Origin: Symbiodinium natans
Lineage: Eukaryota; Sar; Dinophyceae; Suessiales; Symbiodiniaceae
Length of the DNA: 64,000 bases
Direction: 5' to 3'
NCBI GenBank assembly: GCA_905221605.1
Contig: CAJNDS010002459.1
Location: forward strand, 114,501-178,500
Shown here: one piece after another, positions 32,801-43,710 of the stretch
Position numbering within the stretch: position 1 is the first letter of the stretch
How the letters are laid out: each line of letters starts with the position of its first letter
Notes under the pieces: generated by a model
Told to the model about the DNA's origin: nothing
The model's input: the letters and a program-made list of their open reading frames with translations, nothing else
Database searches by the model: none
Program-made: the position numbers and the translations under genes

Positions 32801-33065
32801 CAATCGAGCATCCTGCTGCCGCTTCAAAAGCTCCATAGATGCTTCCTCAGAGCATACTTGTACTTGATGGTTTAGGGTTCAGGCCTGCCGCAACAACTAG
32901 ACAAGAATGAAACTTAAGGCCGGCGCGGCTGCTTGCAATTTGGCTTGATCTGCAGAAAGCATCCACGGCGAATGAGACGAACGCTGCCGGTCAAAACGGT
33001 AGGTGCCGGGCTGACACCCGCAGAAGCAGCTTGGTTGATAGCATCACAGATGGCGTCCACATCAG
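29884..33065 (-). CDS. Long multi-exon coiled-coil protein gene
   Basis: Exon-like pieces in one direction. 33065-32945: ADVDAICDAINQAASAGVSP and on to VRLIRRGCFLQ. About 32850-32790: SEEASMELLKRQQDARLLVS. About 32590-32470: AIDDATSMGLMESESASEFS. About 32375-32315: KVQKLAVQAGLLVQLSPLN. About 32290-32240: ADELRKLELAIEGSNRA. About 31880-31815: DLNRGRTVLELEEKKDGVLH. About 31530-31455: AEGRVQDLREAIAAGKTAG. 31400-31165: LRWQAEGLTDEDLQPFDAKL and LRREAILASAAADAALLCAD. 30700-30650: GIDEEEPAAELGMRL. About 30510-30430: LLVADAYKPAAAAFDTVSEL. About 30225-30150: LLRTQVQKREIEPLLAAIEH. 30110-30060: ELEVVGLSVMAIAEASGFTQ. 30030-29884: RFAEASEVLKEEELKVQLRK, then CSFCHKDFVGKD and stop. The content is largely helical, with a C-terminal CxxC. 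It could be two genes. No family named. Confidence 0.55.
31018..31075. repeat. AT-rich simple stretch
   Basis: AATAATCG- and AAAAATAACA-rich DNA within an intron of the coiled-coil gene. Confidence 0.6.
31899..31984. mobile_element. MITE-like element, third copy of the GGGGGTTTACRATA family
   Basis: The right end, read on the minus strand, is TGGGGGTTTACGATATTGGG then GGTTACC, nearly identical to the 12.8-kb copy. The left end is TGGGGTATGGGAAAATAGGG then GACCCCC. About 86 bp. It sits in an intron of the coiled-coil gene. No flanking duplication was seen. Confidence 0.55.
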
Positions 33066-33385
33066 CGCTTGTCCTGGAGCATTTCCAGTGTTCAAGATTG
33101 CCATGCGCTCTTGCGATTCAACCAAGGCCAAGCTTGAAATGCAAAACAAACCAAGTCACGGGACAACGCCATCCCTCCCTCCTTGCCCGACTTGCGAGCC
33201 CGTTTGCCCCACGTGTGTGCTTGCCCAATTTACAAAATCGTTCCGAGGTGTCGTGGCCCAGCCCGCGCAACTTAAACGATACAAAAGGCCTGCAAAATTT
33301 CAAAAGGTCTCCATCAGTTCAGCTTCGGGCAGGCCAGTGGTAAAGACCTTTATCCATGGAGGCCAAAAAGAAAACATTCTCTCCC

Positions 33386-34441
33386 CTGGTTCTTAGTAGG
33401 GAATTGGGGAATGAGGCACCCTATATCCGCCGACCCTTGCTGGGCCGCCGACCCTTGCTGGGAGGTGTTAGTGAAGACCCATTCTCGGTCATCCGGTCAT
33501 CGCCCTAATCCCACCTTTTATGGCAGCGTCACCACCGCCGACGCCGCCTCATCTGCACCCCCTCTCATGCATAAAGCAGGGCGCCAGTTTTTTGAGGGCC
33601 CCACCTTGAAATGAGGTGTTTTCCCCCCCACCCCCCACCCCAGCCCGCGTGGTTGCGCCGCCCACCCTCCCACCCCATCCTGTGCCTGACCCGCCCTCGC
33701 CGCTCCACCGCGCCGTCTCAAAGTCTTGTGTTGGGGGTCCGCAGCAGGCGGTAGCCATTAAATCGGGCAACACCCCTCTGTGAGCTCGCCAGGGCGGAAG
33801 CCCTTGCTTTAGCAATGGATGGGCATGCAGGGCCGCCGACCCGGCCGGCCGGCAACATCCCCCAAACGCGGCTTTCGAAGGGCATGATTTTTGAGGTGCA
33901 TTTTTATGGCGAAAACGCGCTATCCCCCCCGGACATGGGGGCCCCGAACGCGTTTTTCGGCGCCCCCACGGAGGGTCCCAAAAACGACCTCGGAGAGCAT
34001 CATCGACCCTATTTTTCAACTTTTGGCGTGGAGGCCGCCATTTCTTCGCACAACCCACCAATGCTTCGAGGCTGGAGCCGCTGATGCTCATGGGTGGCGG
34101 GCCAGGGTGCGCATCATCGAGGCTTCGCTTCTACTTGGGGATCCGGGGGGCGAGCATCAGCAGCATCAGCAGGTCCTTGGTGCTAGGGGGGCGGGGAGGG
34201 TTTAGGGCAGCAGGACCTCCAAGGCCCTGTAACTACACCGCGTGCGAAGCTTGCTCGGGCGCCATCGTGGGCATTCCCGGCGGGCGCGCCGCGCGCGCCG
34301 TTTGGAGGGCCTTGCCAGCGCTCGCGCGCGTCGCGCCTTCGTTTCACACTCCCGTCCTCCTGGGGGCGTTGCCCGCCCCTGGGCGCAGCCCCTTTTAAAA
34401 TCCCTTACAGCCTCAGTCCCTCATTCCCTACCAAGAACCAG
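33386..34441. mobile_element. GC-rich element of about 1.06 kb bounded by terminal inverted repeats
   Basis: The left end reads CTGGTTCTTAGTAGGGAAT, then TGGGG, then AATGAGG. The right end read on the other strand is CTGGTTCTTGGTAGGGAATG then AGG, giving at least 22 matching positions with one 5-bp insertion. The inside is much more GC-rich than its surroundings, with C-runs and the doublet CCGACCCTTGCTGGGCCG at 33438-33463. A minus-strand frame of up to 180 codons (34091-33549), rich in Arg, Gly and Pro, shows no transposase motif. No target-site duplication was found. It lies between exons of minus-strand genes, so it is probably in an intron or spacer. Similar termini occur at 45477-45566. 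Confidence 0.6.
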
Positions 34442-35170
34442 CCAGTGTTGACAATGTACTGGGACCTGTGAGGGCCAGTAGCTGGAGCAGCGGGCAGTGG
34501 AATGTCAGCAAATTTTGCGAGCATCAAACACATCAACCTGCCACAGCTCCCACCTCCCAGAGTGCCAAGCATTCGGCCAACTCTTCTCGAATGTTCCGCG
34601 ACATTTTCATGCAATGTGATTGCCCCGCATTTGCCACCCATGGGAAGGGCCAGTCCCGAGCGAAGTTCTAGCGGAAATGGCAATGTGCAGTTCGCTTCAA
34701 CACTTAAACGTGACAAGTGCAAACTGACGCGGACATACCTCATGGCCAGTGATTGCTGCACGTGGCGTGAGATCTGTCAAACGAATTAAGACCCTCGCAC
34801 GGCTCGATCCAACTTCTGTGCGGCATCTGCCTGCACCGTATGAGGGGTTCCAAGTGGACACATTGATAACCTGCTACAAAACCCACAGCACCACATGATC
34901 TCGTCTGTGCCCGCATGCACAAAAGCTGCAGTTGAGAGAGTCTTTCATCCTGCCTTCTTGGCCTCGAAGAGTGTGTGACGCGCATGTTCCAACTCCATGG
35001 GATACAAGCTACATTCCTGCGCATGGCAAATCGCGCAGAGAAGGCACCATCATATTGCATCTCACGACTGGTTCTGTTCAAGACTCCTCGCCCGCAATAA
35101 GGGCCCGCTCGATGTCTGCGATTCTTCTGTCGTGCATGGCCTCTCGCAAGACGCATTGCATTAGCATTAT
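34442..35170 (-). CDS. Exons of unknown gene
   Basis: About 35165-35090 reads LREAMHDRRIADIERALIAG then EES and stop, or a gag splice. About 34720-34445 reads SVEANCTLPFPLELRSGLAL, GGKCGAITLHENVAEHSRRV and ADIPLPAAPATGPHRSQYIV NTGW; the last reaches the edge of the inverted-repeat element. No domain recognised. They may be the 5' part of the coiled-coil gene downstream. Confidence 0.3.
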
Positions 35171-35755
35171 AACGCACTTTCTTTCCGAACCAACTATGCA
35201 CGGGACCCGTTTGAGATTCCATCGAGCTTGTCTCCTCTTCTCTTCGTCAGCGACGACCTAGCTGCATGCCAGCGAACCACTGCAGAATCAGCTAGCAACC
35301 AACACCTCGTCCAACTTTGCCATTCCGACATCACACTGTAGCGATGTGGTGCTCCTCCTGTTAATGGCTTCGCTTCGCTGCCCAGAACCGAGCCACTGCT
35401 TTCCCTCGACGGTTGCTAAGCTTCAGCTTGGGTCAAGTGATGGCCGATACATGGTCGTCTTTTAGATGCTGGCTAGGAACATTACATCATGTCAATGCCA
35501 CTGGTGCCTGAAACTTCGGAAGTGATGCACGCCGCACTTCATCAGCATGGCGAAAGAGTGAAAGAGAAAGAGTCGCAGCTAGGCGAGTCGGCAAATACAA
35601 CTTTCCAGTCTGTGCGAGTACGATATTCTGCCTGCCTGGTGCGCATGTTTTGTGCCACTTGCAGTTGCACAGCACAGGCGATGGGCAATCGTCAGGTGAC
35701 CACTTTGGGTCAGATGCGGTGGCCCGTCGCCAAGCTCTTTATACCATTAGCAATC

Positions 35756-37335
35756 TTAGCCTTGGGATCGCGATGGAGATGTGACACGTCTTGCCCGTTC
35801 CGTGGCAGGAAGGCCGGAGCCCACAGCTTCAGTCGCCTGTGGCGTCGGTGGAACTGGGGCTTGTGCCTTAGACACCTGCGACCAGACACCCGGATTGCAG
35901 CCACTGCCGGTGTAGGCGGGGTATGGGCTTGGGGCCAACACTGGGAAGGGTGCCTGAACCATCCTCGTCAAGCGCGGGCTGTGGGGGCTGTGGACTCTGT
36001 GGATCGAAGCCGCCTCGGGCCTCTGCGCTAGATGGAATGCTCCTGGGCTCAACGGCCGAGCCGGAGGTCCAAACGGCGCAGCCGATCGGACCGGCGAGAG
36101 CAGGCGGGCATGCGATGATGTTGGTGACAGCAGGGGCTGCAAGGAGGGGACCACCATCGCTGCAGCAGCTGTTCTGGGCGACAGAGGGCATCGGGGTGAG
36201 CAGAGGGCCGGGGGCCTTTGCACCTCTCCTGGCAGCGCATGCCCCCCAGGCACCGCATGCCCACGCCAGCCAGCTGGATTGATGTGGCTCCTGGCATCCA
36301 TCGCCGCAGCTCCCGCGCTCACAGCTCTCCAGCCTGCTGGCTTCCCATTGTCCGAGACCCGATGAGACTCAGGTGTGAAGAGTCTGGCTGGCGCGGCCTC
36401 CAACTTCAATGGAGCAGGCTCACTCTCCGCAGGTGTGGCCGTCACGTACGGAGAGCTCGCTGCACTTGAGGGGGCTGTGGTTCGGACTCTTGATGCCGCC
36501 TCCATGCTCGAAGATGCTTGGGGAATCTGAGTCATTTGCTCAGCTGGCCCTCCAGTATCTCCACCAACCGGATCTTTTGTGACACAGTTGCCTTGGCCCC
36601 CAGACTGACTTGCAAAGGGCCCTTGTTCCGAGGCAAGCACTGTGGGCACGCAGGTTGCTTCCCCCTCCGAGCCATTCACAGTATCCGTCTTGGAAGGTCG
36701 TCGACGATTCCTACAGTACTGCTCCAGCGATGTCACATCCTGCGCAATTCCTCTGAGGGCTTCATTGACCTGATGGCTTCGTTGCTGCGTCTCTTCGGTG
36801 AGTCGGTGCAAAGTTTGGCTCAGCCGCTTCTGGTCGCACTCCATGTCCTCAATTCGCTGCAAATCGCCTTTTCGGAGCTCCTCCAATCGACTCAATCGGA
36901 TCACCTGCTTTTGCTGCGCCTGCTGTGTATCTGCCACCAGCTGGCTCAAGGCTCGCATCTTGGAGCTTTGCTGGCGCTGGCTTTCGGCATGAGTCAGTGC
37001 CAGCTCCTCTCGTCTCAACGTCTGCAAGGAAACAGCAGCTTGCTACGGTGCAACCCAAAGGTTCTAGCCCCTCGAAAATTGCCTACCTCTAGGGAACACT
37101 TTTCTCACCTTAGGGGCAGCGCTGTCTCACAACTCAAAAAGAAGCTTCATAAATGTGTTTCAAACATGTTGAGGTTGGTGCCACTCTCCTCCATGCGGTT
37201 CGAGACGGTCAAGATGGCTTGCTGCATGAAAGTCGTCAGTTGCTCGATGGAGGCTTCTCGACTTTGCTGCTCCAGGTCGATACGATCTTGAAGCCTCGGC
37301 AAGCACGATACGATTTCAAGCTTCTGTTGGCTTTC
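35756..37335 (-). CDS. Coiled-coil protein with long proline/serine-rich tail
   Basis: The main exon, 37021-35756, follows a perfect TTCCTTGCAG acceptor. It encodes about 420 residues: a coiled coil over the first 110 (LVADTQQAQQKQVIRLSRLE, LSQTLHRLTEETQQRSHQVN), then a low-complexity region rich in Pro, Ser and Ala with repeated S-P pairs such as RLLSPVRSA, RPLSPGAFH and HSPHSPRL, ending in SPSRSQG and a stop. SP pairs are typical kinase targets. An upstream exon at about 37335-37185 reads LESQQKLEIVSCLPRLQDRI, DLEQQSREASIEQLTTFMQQ and AILTVSNRMEESGT, continuing the coiled coil. About 37570-37490 (LSELQLQELIQLTPLTLEVQ) may be a further exon. Probably a cytoskeletal or scaffold protein; no family recognised. 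Confidence 0.6.
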
Positions 37336-37596
37336 GAGTCTTGACCTCCCGATTCTTCAGACTCTGCATATGCACATTTAAGTACAAGCTTCATGGACTC
37401 AACGTCACCATTCGAAGTGTCCTTCCATGCAATGCAACGGCTGACAACCCCTACAAAGGTTCACACGGTTCACACAGTCCTTCGAAGTTTGCACTTCCAA
37501 GGTCAATGGCGTCAGTTGGATCAACTCCTGCAACTGAAGCTCAGACAAAGCACCCATGCCTGATTTTGCTGCAACACAAGTAAAGCATGTCGCTTC

Positions 37597-37860
37597 AATT
37601 GCCATCCTGACAGATGCCATCCGGGTCGGACTGGCCATTCACACTACGGAGCAGATTGCCCGGCACGACTTGGTTGGACTGCGACGCATTCCACGTTGCC
37701 ACTAAAGAACCATCGTCCACCTCGCCAGAACAGTTCGTTGGTAGCACTTTGTACACGCCACCAAGATGCTTGCTACGAAAGCAAGCTGCACAGGAAACGA
37801 ACACGAAAACTGAGGCCGGAGCTGCTGTGACTGTATGACCATCCTGACAGACAGACACAC
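37597..37860 (-). CDS. Exon of unknown, possibly secreted, protein
   Basis: Minus strand reads GGVYKVLPTNCSGEVDDGSL, VATWNASQSNQVVPGNLLRS and VNGQSDPDGICQDGN, then stop at 37597. Upstream in the same frame, FHRRTLFLALSFVVCVSVCQ looks like a signal peptide. If both belong together the protein would be small, cysteine-containing and secreted. This is inference; an intron may separate them. Confidence 0.4.
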
Positions 37861-38253
37861 ACACAACAAAAGACAATGCCAAAAAGAGGGTCCGGCGATG
37901 GAATGCTATGGACGCATTCACATGCGTGATGCATGTGAACTTTTGCCACAAACACAGAATGCTGCGTTGCCAAGAAGGACAAACACATGATACGCTCTTT
38001 GACGATGTCCTCACCCAACTGCAAACCCACAGGATGCCCAGAGGATGCCTCCAAGTCTCACACATCAAGTATCGGGCTCGTGCGATCAAGAAATACCACG
38101 CTTAAGAACACATTCGCCATCGCAAGATGTGCAGTCAAGCGACATCGAGCTGCACAGTGAACAAGCGAGAATCCTGTGCATCATCATGGTTGCAATGCAG
38201 TCGCAAGCGAGCTAGCAATGAGATTGAGATACAGTCCTGGCCACACGTCGCCA

Positions 38254-38370
38254 TCAAACCACGAAATTGTCAACACCTAGCCTGACAGTTCCTCTGGCAA
38301 TCTTGTATTGCTCAGGGTTTGTTTGCAGGAACTCGAAAAACCAACTGACTACATCGATGATTGATTCTTG
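38254..38370 (-). CDS. Weak exon candidate
   Basis: Minus strand reads HQESIIDVVSWFFEFLQTNP then EQYKIARGTVRLGVDNFVV and stop. Composition looks coding, but neither splice site nor family is clear. Confidence 0.3.
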   Translation of the reverse strand, partial: QESIIDVVSWFFEFLQTNPEQYKIARGTVRLGVDNFVV

Positions 38371-39415
38371 ATGGCGATCGTGATGCAGGTGGTCCATGCT
38401 GGGATGTTGACTTGTGCATGTACCGCATAGGCCAATGTGCTGCGACAAACAGCTTGCGCAAAAAAACTTGCAGGCGTCCAACCTCTGCCACAGACCGACA
38501 CCTACTGAATTGCACAAACTGCCGCCTGCTATGGAACGCACTCGAGTGCGGCATTTTGGCGGCAGCGATGCCAATGGAACAAATCATTGCAAAGCTCGCA
38601 GCCCACAGATGAAGGCGGTGGGAAGGAAGGGTGTGGGGGTTGATTTCTCGACTTCTCTGCCCGTACAAGCTGCTGCTCTGTGCCAGGAAACCAACTACAC
38701 TTCGTGCAGCAACCTTTACCTTCTTGGTTGCGGGCTTCCTTGCAGATCGGTACTGAAGATACATACAGGGCACGGTCCACATGGCCAAGAGCCGGGACAA
38801 TCCACGATGACACTTACTACCAAAAAGCGAGTAACCATCGAGGTCTTAGCCAACGTAAACAACACCCAAACCAACCTGAGATCCGAAAAGCTGGCCTTGC
38901 AGGTCCTGCGTTTCTGGGATTTAACTTAATGTTGCGTGGCTGCTCAAGTGATCAAGGTCCCACCCTTTTGACTCCACCAGCCCTGCACCCAAAGCCCAAC
39001 GCAAAAGGCAGCGTGTAGACGTTGTACTGGCGCATGCCACAAGAGGTCTCCCTTGAACCTTGCAACACCCAAGCCCTACCGCCAAGCCGGCTTGCAGCTT
39101 AGGGCTGTTCTCTAACCTGGCACTTTCCCCTAGTGTTTGCACGCCAAGAAGTCTACGTGAATGGTACAAATGCCCGCAAAACATATCTCACGCTTGCCAC
39201 TTGCAACCTCAGGGAATGGGGCTACAGGTTTCGGGTGACATGGTTGATTTTTTGGCACGATGGACGGCACCCGAGTCTTGTAGGCGCAGGCTCATCCAAG
39301 TCATCGGCCTGACGCAGCTTTTGTCGCATGGATCCCGAAAGCCGGAGACTAGAACACACCACAGCCCGGAATCGCTCGAGGGATGTTGGTTTTTTCAGAT
39401 ATAGGGCTTATAGGG
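38371..39415. other. No supported gene
   Basis: About 1 kb with overlapping short frames on both strands and no recognisable motif. Confidence 0.3.
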
Positions 39416-39416
39416 T

Positions 39417-39775
39417 CCTGGTTGCTTGGGGACTCAGGACTTTTGAGGTGGTTTAAGAGTGTCTCGGGGTGAGGGTTGAGAGCTTCGAGAAAAATGGAAA
39501 TTTCGGAAAATTGTCGGAATTTCTTTGAGTTATGATCCCTTAGGGCTAGAGCCGTAATCAAACCGGTCTGTTTAAATAGAACCCTGCTTTTGAAGAAAGC
39601 AGCGCATTCAAATAGCACCCTACCTGTGCGGAAACCAACATGTTCAAATAGCACCCTGCTTTGGGAAAACTAGCGTGTTCATCCAGCAGTAAGTAGCACC
39701 CTTCTTTTGGGGAAACCAGCGTGTCCAAACAGCACCTTGCTTTCGGAGAAACCGGCGTGTTCAAACAGCACCGAA
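39417..39775. repeat. Composite dispersed repeat, copy 1
   Basis: Two blocks. Block A, 39417-39553, contains GAGGTGGTTTAAGAGTGTCT, then CGGGGTGAGGGTTGAGAGC, and ends near CCCTTAGGGCTAGAGCCG. Block B, 39554-39770, is a run of about 35-40-bp units of the type GAAACCAGCGTGTTCAAACA then GCACCCTGCTTTT. Block B is nearly the same as 47405-47630 and block A nearly the same as 48170-48312. A third short match, CTTCCTCCTCGGCTCTTGAA then GCATCCC, is at 40349-40376 and 48090-48117. Confidence 0.85.
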
Positions 39776-39879
39776 CGTACGAATTATCTCTTCATGAGTG
39801 AACAATACAATTTAATATTAAATGCAAAGAAATGTAATGCATGCGTGATTTAATATTCAATGTGTGAGCGAAACGTGAT

Positions 39880-39995
39880 AATAATAATAATATTAATAAT
39901 AATAACAATAATAATAATGATAATAATAATAATAATGGTGAATGAAGAAGAGAAAAAAGATAAGAAAACAAAGAATATTTTATAAGGCCCTTAAA
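39880..39995. repeat. TAA/ATA simple repeat, AT-rich island
   Basis: AATAATAATAATATTAATAA-type trinucleotide repeat, followed by an AAGAAAAAAG-rich stretch. It stands out against the GC-balanced surroundings. Confidence 0.85.
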
Positions 39996-40633
39996 AGTAG
40001 TAAACAGAGCCACTGAGGTAAAGAAAAAAGCAGTGAAGCAGGAGGAAATGGAAAGAGAAAGGCGGCAATTGCAGACCTGGACTCTACTTCTTGATGTTCA
40101 GAGGATGTTTGTGTAGGAAGTAGCACTATATCGAATTTGGTGATTGCTAGGCGGTTTCCTGGTAAAGCTTGCTGAGGTTTTGAATAGGAACCAACTGCGC
40201 CACACACCAAATGATATGCAAAGGTACAAAGGTTGTTGTTCAGGCTTTTTGGGCAGTGTTTTTGGCTTTAACACGTGGTGGAAGCTTTGCATCAAATTAA
40301 GCGCAGAGGCCCTCCGCACAAGCCCCTAAACTCCGAAAACCTCCAAACTTCCTCCTCGGCTCTTGAAGCATCCCGTCAGCGCGGCCGGACCGTTCAAGGC
40401 GCACGCATCTCCGCGTCCAGGGCGCACACAGCAGATCACGGTCTTTCCCGCGTCCAGGCCGCACGCGCGTCTTGTTTTCATTGGTTTTTACCACGTATTT
40501 CGAAGCTTTCGGATTCCGGAGACTTCCAAATGGGTGGCTGCCCAGGGCTTTCAGAGCGCGTGCAGCCTGGAAGTGCCGCGTGCAGCTTGGAAGTGCCGGG
40601 AAGTGCCGCGCGCAGCTTGGAAGTGGATTGGGT

Positions 40634-41265
40634 TTAGGGTTAATTTCAAGGATCTTGGCACCCAAACGAGCCCCACGCTCGTTTGGGTGCCACGAGTCGG
40701 GTTTAGGGCTTAGGGCTTAGGGCTTAGGGTTTAGGGTTTAGGCTTTAGGGTTTAGGGGTTTAGGGGGTTGAGGGGGTTGAGGGGGTTTAGGGTTTAGGGT
40801 TTAGGGGGTTTTAGGGTTTAGGGTTAGGCTTTAGGGTTTAGGGTCTAAGGGGGTTTTAGGGTTTGGGGTTTAGGGTTTAGGGGTTTAGGGTTTAGGGTTT
40901 GGGGGGTTTTAGGGTTTAGGGTTTAGGGCTTACGGTTAGGGTGTAGGGTTTAGGGTTTAGGGCTTAGGGTTTACGGTTCAGGGTTTAAGGGGTTTAGGGG
41001 GTTTTAGGGTTTAGGGTTTCGGGTTTAGGGGTTTAGGGTTTAGGCGGCTTTAGGGTTTAGGGTTTAGGGGTTTTAGGGTTTAGGGTTTAGGGTTTAGGGT
41101 TTAGGGCTTAGGGGGTTTTAGGGTTTAGGGTTTAGGGGGTTTTAGGGTTTAGGGTTTAGGGTTTAGGGCTTACGGTTTAGGGGGTTTTAGGGTTTAGGGT
41201 TTCGGGTTTAGGGGGTTTTAGGGTTTAGGGTTTAGGGTTAGGGGTTAGGGTTTAGGGTTTAGGGC
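40634..41265. repeat. Degenerate TTTAGGG block, about 630 bp
   Basis: Continuous TTTAGGG-type DNA with many variants (TTTAGGGG, TTTTAGGG, TTGAGGG, CTTAGGG, TTTACGG). Unit length varies between 7 and about 12 bp because G and T runs expand. It reads as an old, rearranged telomere-like array. Confidence 0.95.
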
Positions 41266-42025
41266 GTCTCGCCGCGCCGCGGCAGTAGATGTCATGCGGA
41301 GATGGCGCCCCAACACATCCAGGGGGTGTGAGGGGGCGGCATATGTCGCGGCGGCGTATATTGAAGTTGGAGCCACCACAACCAGAAAGGTTGGGTTGTT
41401 TTATTTTTCCCACCCCCTGCTTACGCAGGCATCCACCCAACTTTTCTCCTTTTAGGGTTTCGGGCTGACGCCCTAAATTCCCACTTCCCACCCCCGTCTT
41501 TTGAACGGCTGGGTCTCACTCCGTTCTTGTGGAGGGCATAGAGTTGATGCTCCGGCTTGAGCCAGGGCCCACACAGGGGGTCAGTTTCGGGCTAGGGGCA
41601 GAGGCGGGCCAGAAGGGGGGTCAGGAGAAGGGCGCGAGAGGCCCAGAGACCCCTTCTTGGGGGTGGGTTGGGGGGATGGGGGGGCCAAGGAAGTTAAACG
41701 GGGTCAGGGGGCGGCCAGGGCCAAGGCAAGGGGGCCACTGATCCCTGAACACGCTCCAGCAGGAGCCCGCCGCCAGGGGGCTCCGGACCACCTGCATTTT
41801 GGGACCAGGTCGCCAGGTTTAGGGTTTCTTACTAATACTTGAGAATCGGAGAAGGGGGGTGGGGTACCCCAGGCGGGGTACTGCACCGGCACTGGAGGTG
41901 CAGCTCACGCTCAACACAACTCTTTAGGCTTGCATAGGAAGTCCAAGCGATGGAGTGACTGGCTGTCGGGTGTAGTTCTGGGTTCAGGCACCCTAGAAAA
42001 GGGTGGGTACGGCCTAAGCAGGCCT
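41266..42025. other. GC-rich stretch without a supported gene
   Basis: Purine-rich GGGGGTGGGTTGGGGGGATG-like DNA near 41650-41720 and mixed sequence elsewhere. The plus-strand frames are low-complexity and lack motifs. Confidence 0.35.
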
Positions 42026-42027
42026 GG

Positions 42028-42156
42028 GTGGGAATTTAGGGTTTAGGGTTTAGGGTTTAGGGTTAAGGGTTTAGGGTTTAGAGTTAAGGGTTTAGGGTTT
42101 AGGGTTTAGGGTTTAGGGTTTAGGGTTTAGGGTTTAGGGTTTAGGGTTTAGGGTTG
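42028..42156. repeat. TTTAGGG array, near-perfect
   Basis: About eighteen units, most exact, with two TTAAGGG variants. Confidence 0.95.
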
Positions 42157-42694
42157 GGTGGCACGGGTCTTCTTCACCTCCGAAGCATTCCCAGGTGCTT
42201 CCCATATCTTCTTCTGCACGGGCCCCTCAGCAAGTCCAGCCATGCAAAGAGCGTCTAGGCTTCAAGCGCGACGACTGAGCATCCAACGCCGTCGCATCAT
42301 GTGCAGCGGTTAAACTAGATGCATGAAGGGCTAGGGAATGCAGGAGCTGAGTTTAAGGCCCGAGGAGGTGCTTTCGGCCTCGCCTTGCAGGACAAGCTTT
42401 GGTGGCCATTTGCTGATACTAGATTTTGGACTCCCAAGCCTTTTTGTCCGTAGAAGTAGAAAACATCGTAAATTACAGTGCTTTCAGGCCCTCATGCCTC
42501 CAAACGTACCAATTTTTTGCACGTGGTAGAAGCCTAAATGCTCGTAAAAAACGAAGTTTCCAGCGTCCACAAGTAAGCCTGGCAGCCGGATAACCCTACT
42601 GTACAATCTTGGTGGCTTCCACCGAGGTTTGCCAGCCAGCAAAGCTGAACCCAAACCCTGAAGACCCGCTACCGGAAGGTGAGAAACCCAACAT

Positions 42695-42969
42695 CTAGCC
42701 GAGCTGGCCCCATCGCGGCCCTCTGCGTGCCTTGGCCGCTTGGTCCTGCTGCTTGTCGCGCCCTTCCTGGCCGCACAGCACTTGACAAGGAATGACTGGG
42801 ACCTCAGACGTTATGTCTTGTGCTCGGTCCCGAGGCAACAGAGACACCAGCACGACTCGCGAGTGCTCTTCGTGCAGTCGTTCACGTATCGAATACAGTA
42901 TGCTGATAAGTGCTGAGCTTAACAGCGAATACAGCTGTTGAACATTCTTGGATACGCTTTGCAGCTCAC
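42695..42969 (-). CDS. Terminal exon of unknown gene, embedded in repeats
   Basis: After a TCAG acceptor at 42970, the minus strand reads ELQSVSKNVQQLYSLLSSAL, ISILYSIRERLHEEHSRVVL, VSLLPRDRAQDITSEVPVIP, CQVLCGQEGRDKQQDQAAKA and RRGPRWGQLG before a TAG at 42697-42695. There is no ATG, so it is a 3' exon of about 90 codons. An amphipathic helical start and basic tail are visible. No family recognised. It is the clearest coding piece between 40.6 and 45 kb, flanked by telomere-like blocks. Confidence 0.5.
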
Positions 42970-43069
42970 CTGAGAAAAAGGTTACGGCTTGGGGCTGAGG
43001 GTCTTTCGGGATCAGGCGTTTAAGCGTGCAGGGTTTGGAGTTGAGGAAGTAGAGACTAGGGTTTTGTGC

Positions 43070-43345
43070 AGTTTACAGGGTTTACAGGGTTTATAGGGTT
43101 TTATAGGGTTTTATAGGGTTTGTAGGGTTTTGTTGGGTTTTATAGGGTTTTTATAGGGTTTTATAGGGTTTTATAGGGTTTTATAGGGTTTATAATGGGG
43201 CTTTTCAGGGTTTATAGGAGTTGTAGGGCTTACAGGGTTTATGGGGTTTATAGGGTTTACAGGGTTTGTAGGGTTTATGGGGTTTATAGGGTTTATAGGG
43301 TTTATAGGGTTTATAGGGTTTACAGGGTTTATAGGGTTTCGGGCG
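43070..43345. repeat. TTTATAGGG / TTTACAGGG variant array
   Basis: About thirty units of GGGTTTATA or GGGTTTTATA, with TTTACA and TTTGTA versions. This is a 9-10-bp variant of the telomere-like unit, uniform enough to be its own array. Confidence 0.95.
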
Positions 43346-43406
43346 CCCCGCATAATTAGCTGAACTTGAAAAAAAGAAGCCTGGGACTCGATCATAAATA
43401 GGACCC

Positions 43407-43408
<2 letters not shown>

Positions 43409-43437
<29 letters not shown>

Positions 43438-43438
43438 A
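43409..43438. repeat. Poly-C run
   Basis: About 29 C in a row, continuing into CCACC words. Length is likely unreliable. Confidence 0.9.
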
Positions 43439-43515
43439 CCAGCCCCCCCACCACCAGAGAGTCTCAACAAGGCAAAACTCCAAAAAAGCAGAAAACGTAT
43501 ACTGCTGCGCAGCCC

Positions 43516-43710
43516 TTCTAGGGCTTAGGGTTCTAGGGCTTAGGGTTTAGGGTTTAGGGTTTAGGGTTTAGGGTTTAGGGTTTGTTTAGGGTTTAGTTAG
43601 GGTTTAGGGTTTAGGGTTTAGGGTTTAGGGTTTAGGGTTTAGGGTTTAGGGTTAGGGCTTAGGGCTTAGGGCTTAGGGCTTAGGGCTTAGGGCTTAGGGT
43701 TTAGGGTTTA
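43516..43710. repeat. TTTAGGG array with a CTTAGGG sub-block
   Basis: About 26 units. The part at 43663-43705 is a run of CTTAGGG, showing local spread of a single variant. Confidence 0.95.

Noticed and set aside
40634-43710. A true telomere end
   Set aside because: Unique sequence and exons continue on both sides, units are degenerate and vary in type, so the blocks are interstitial.
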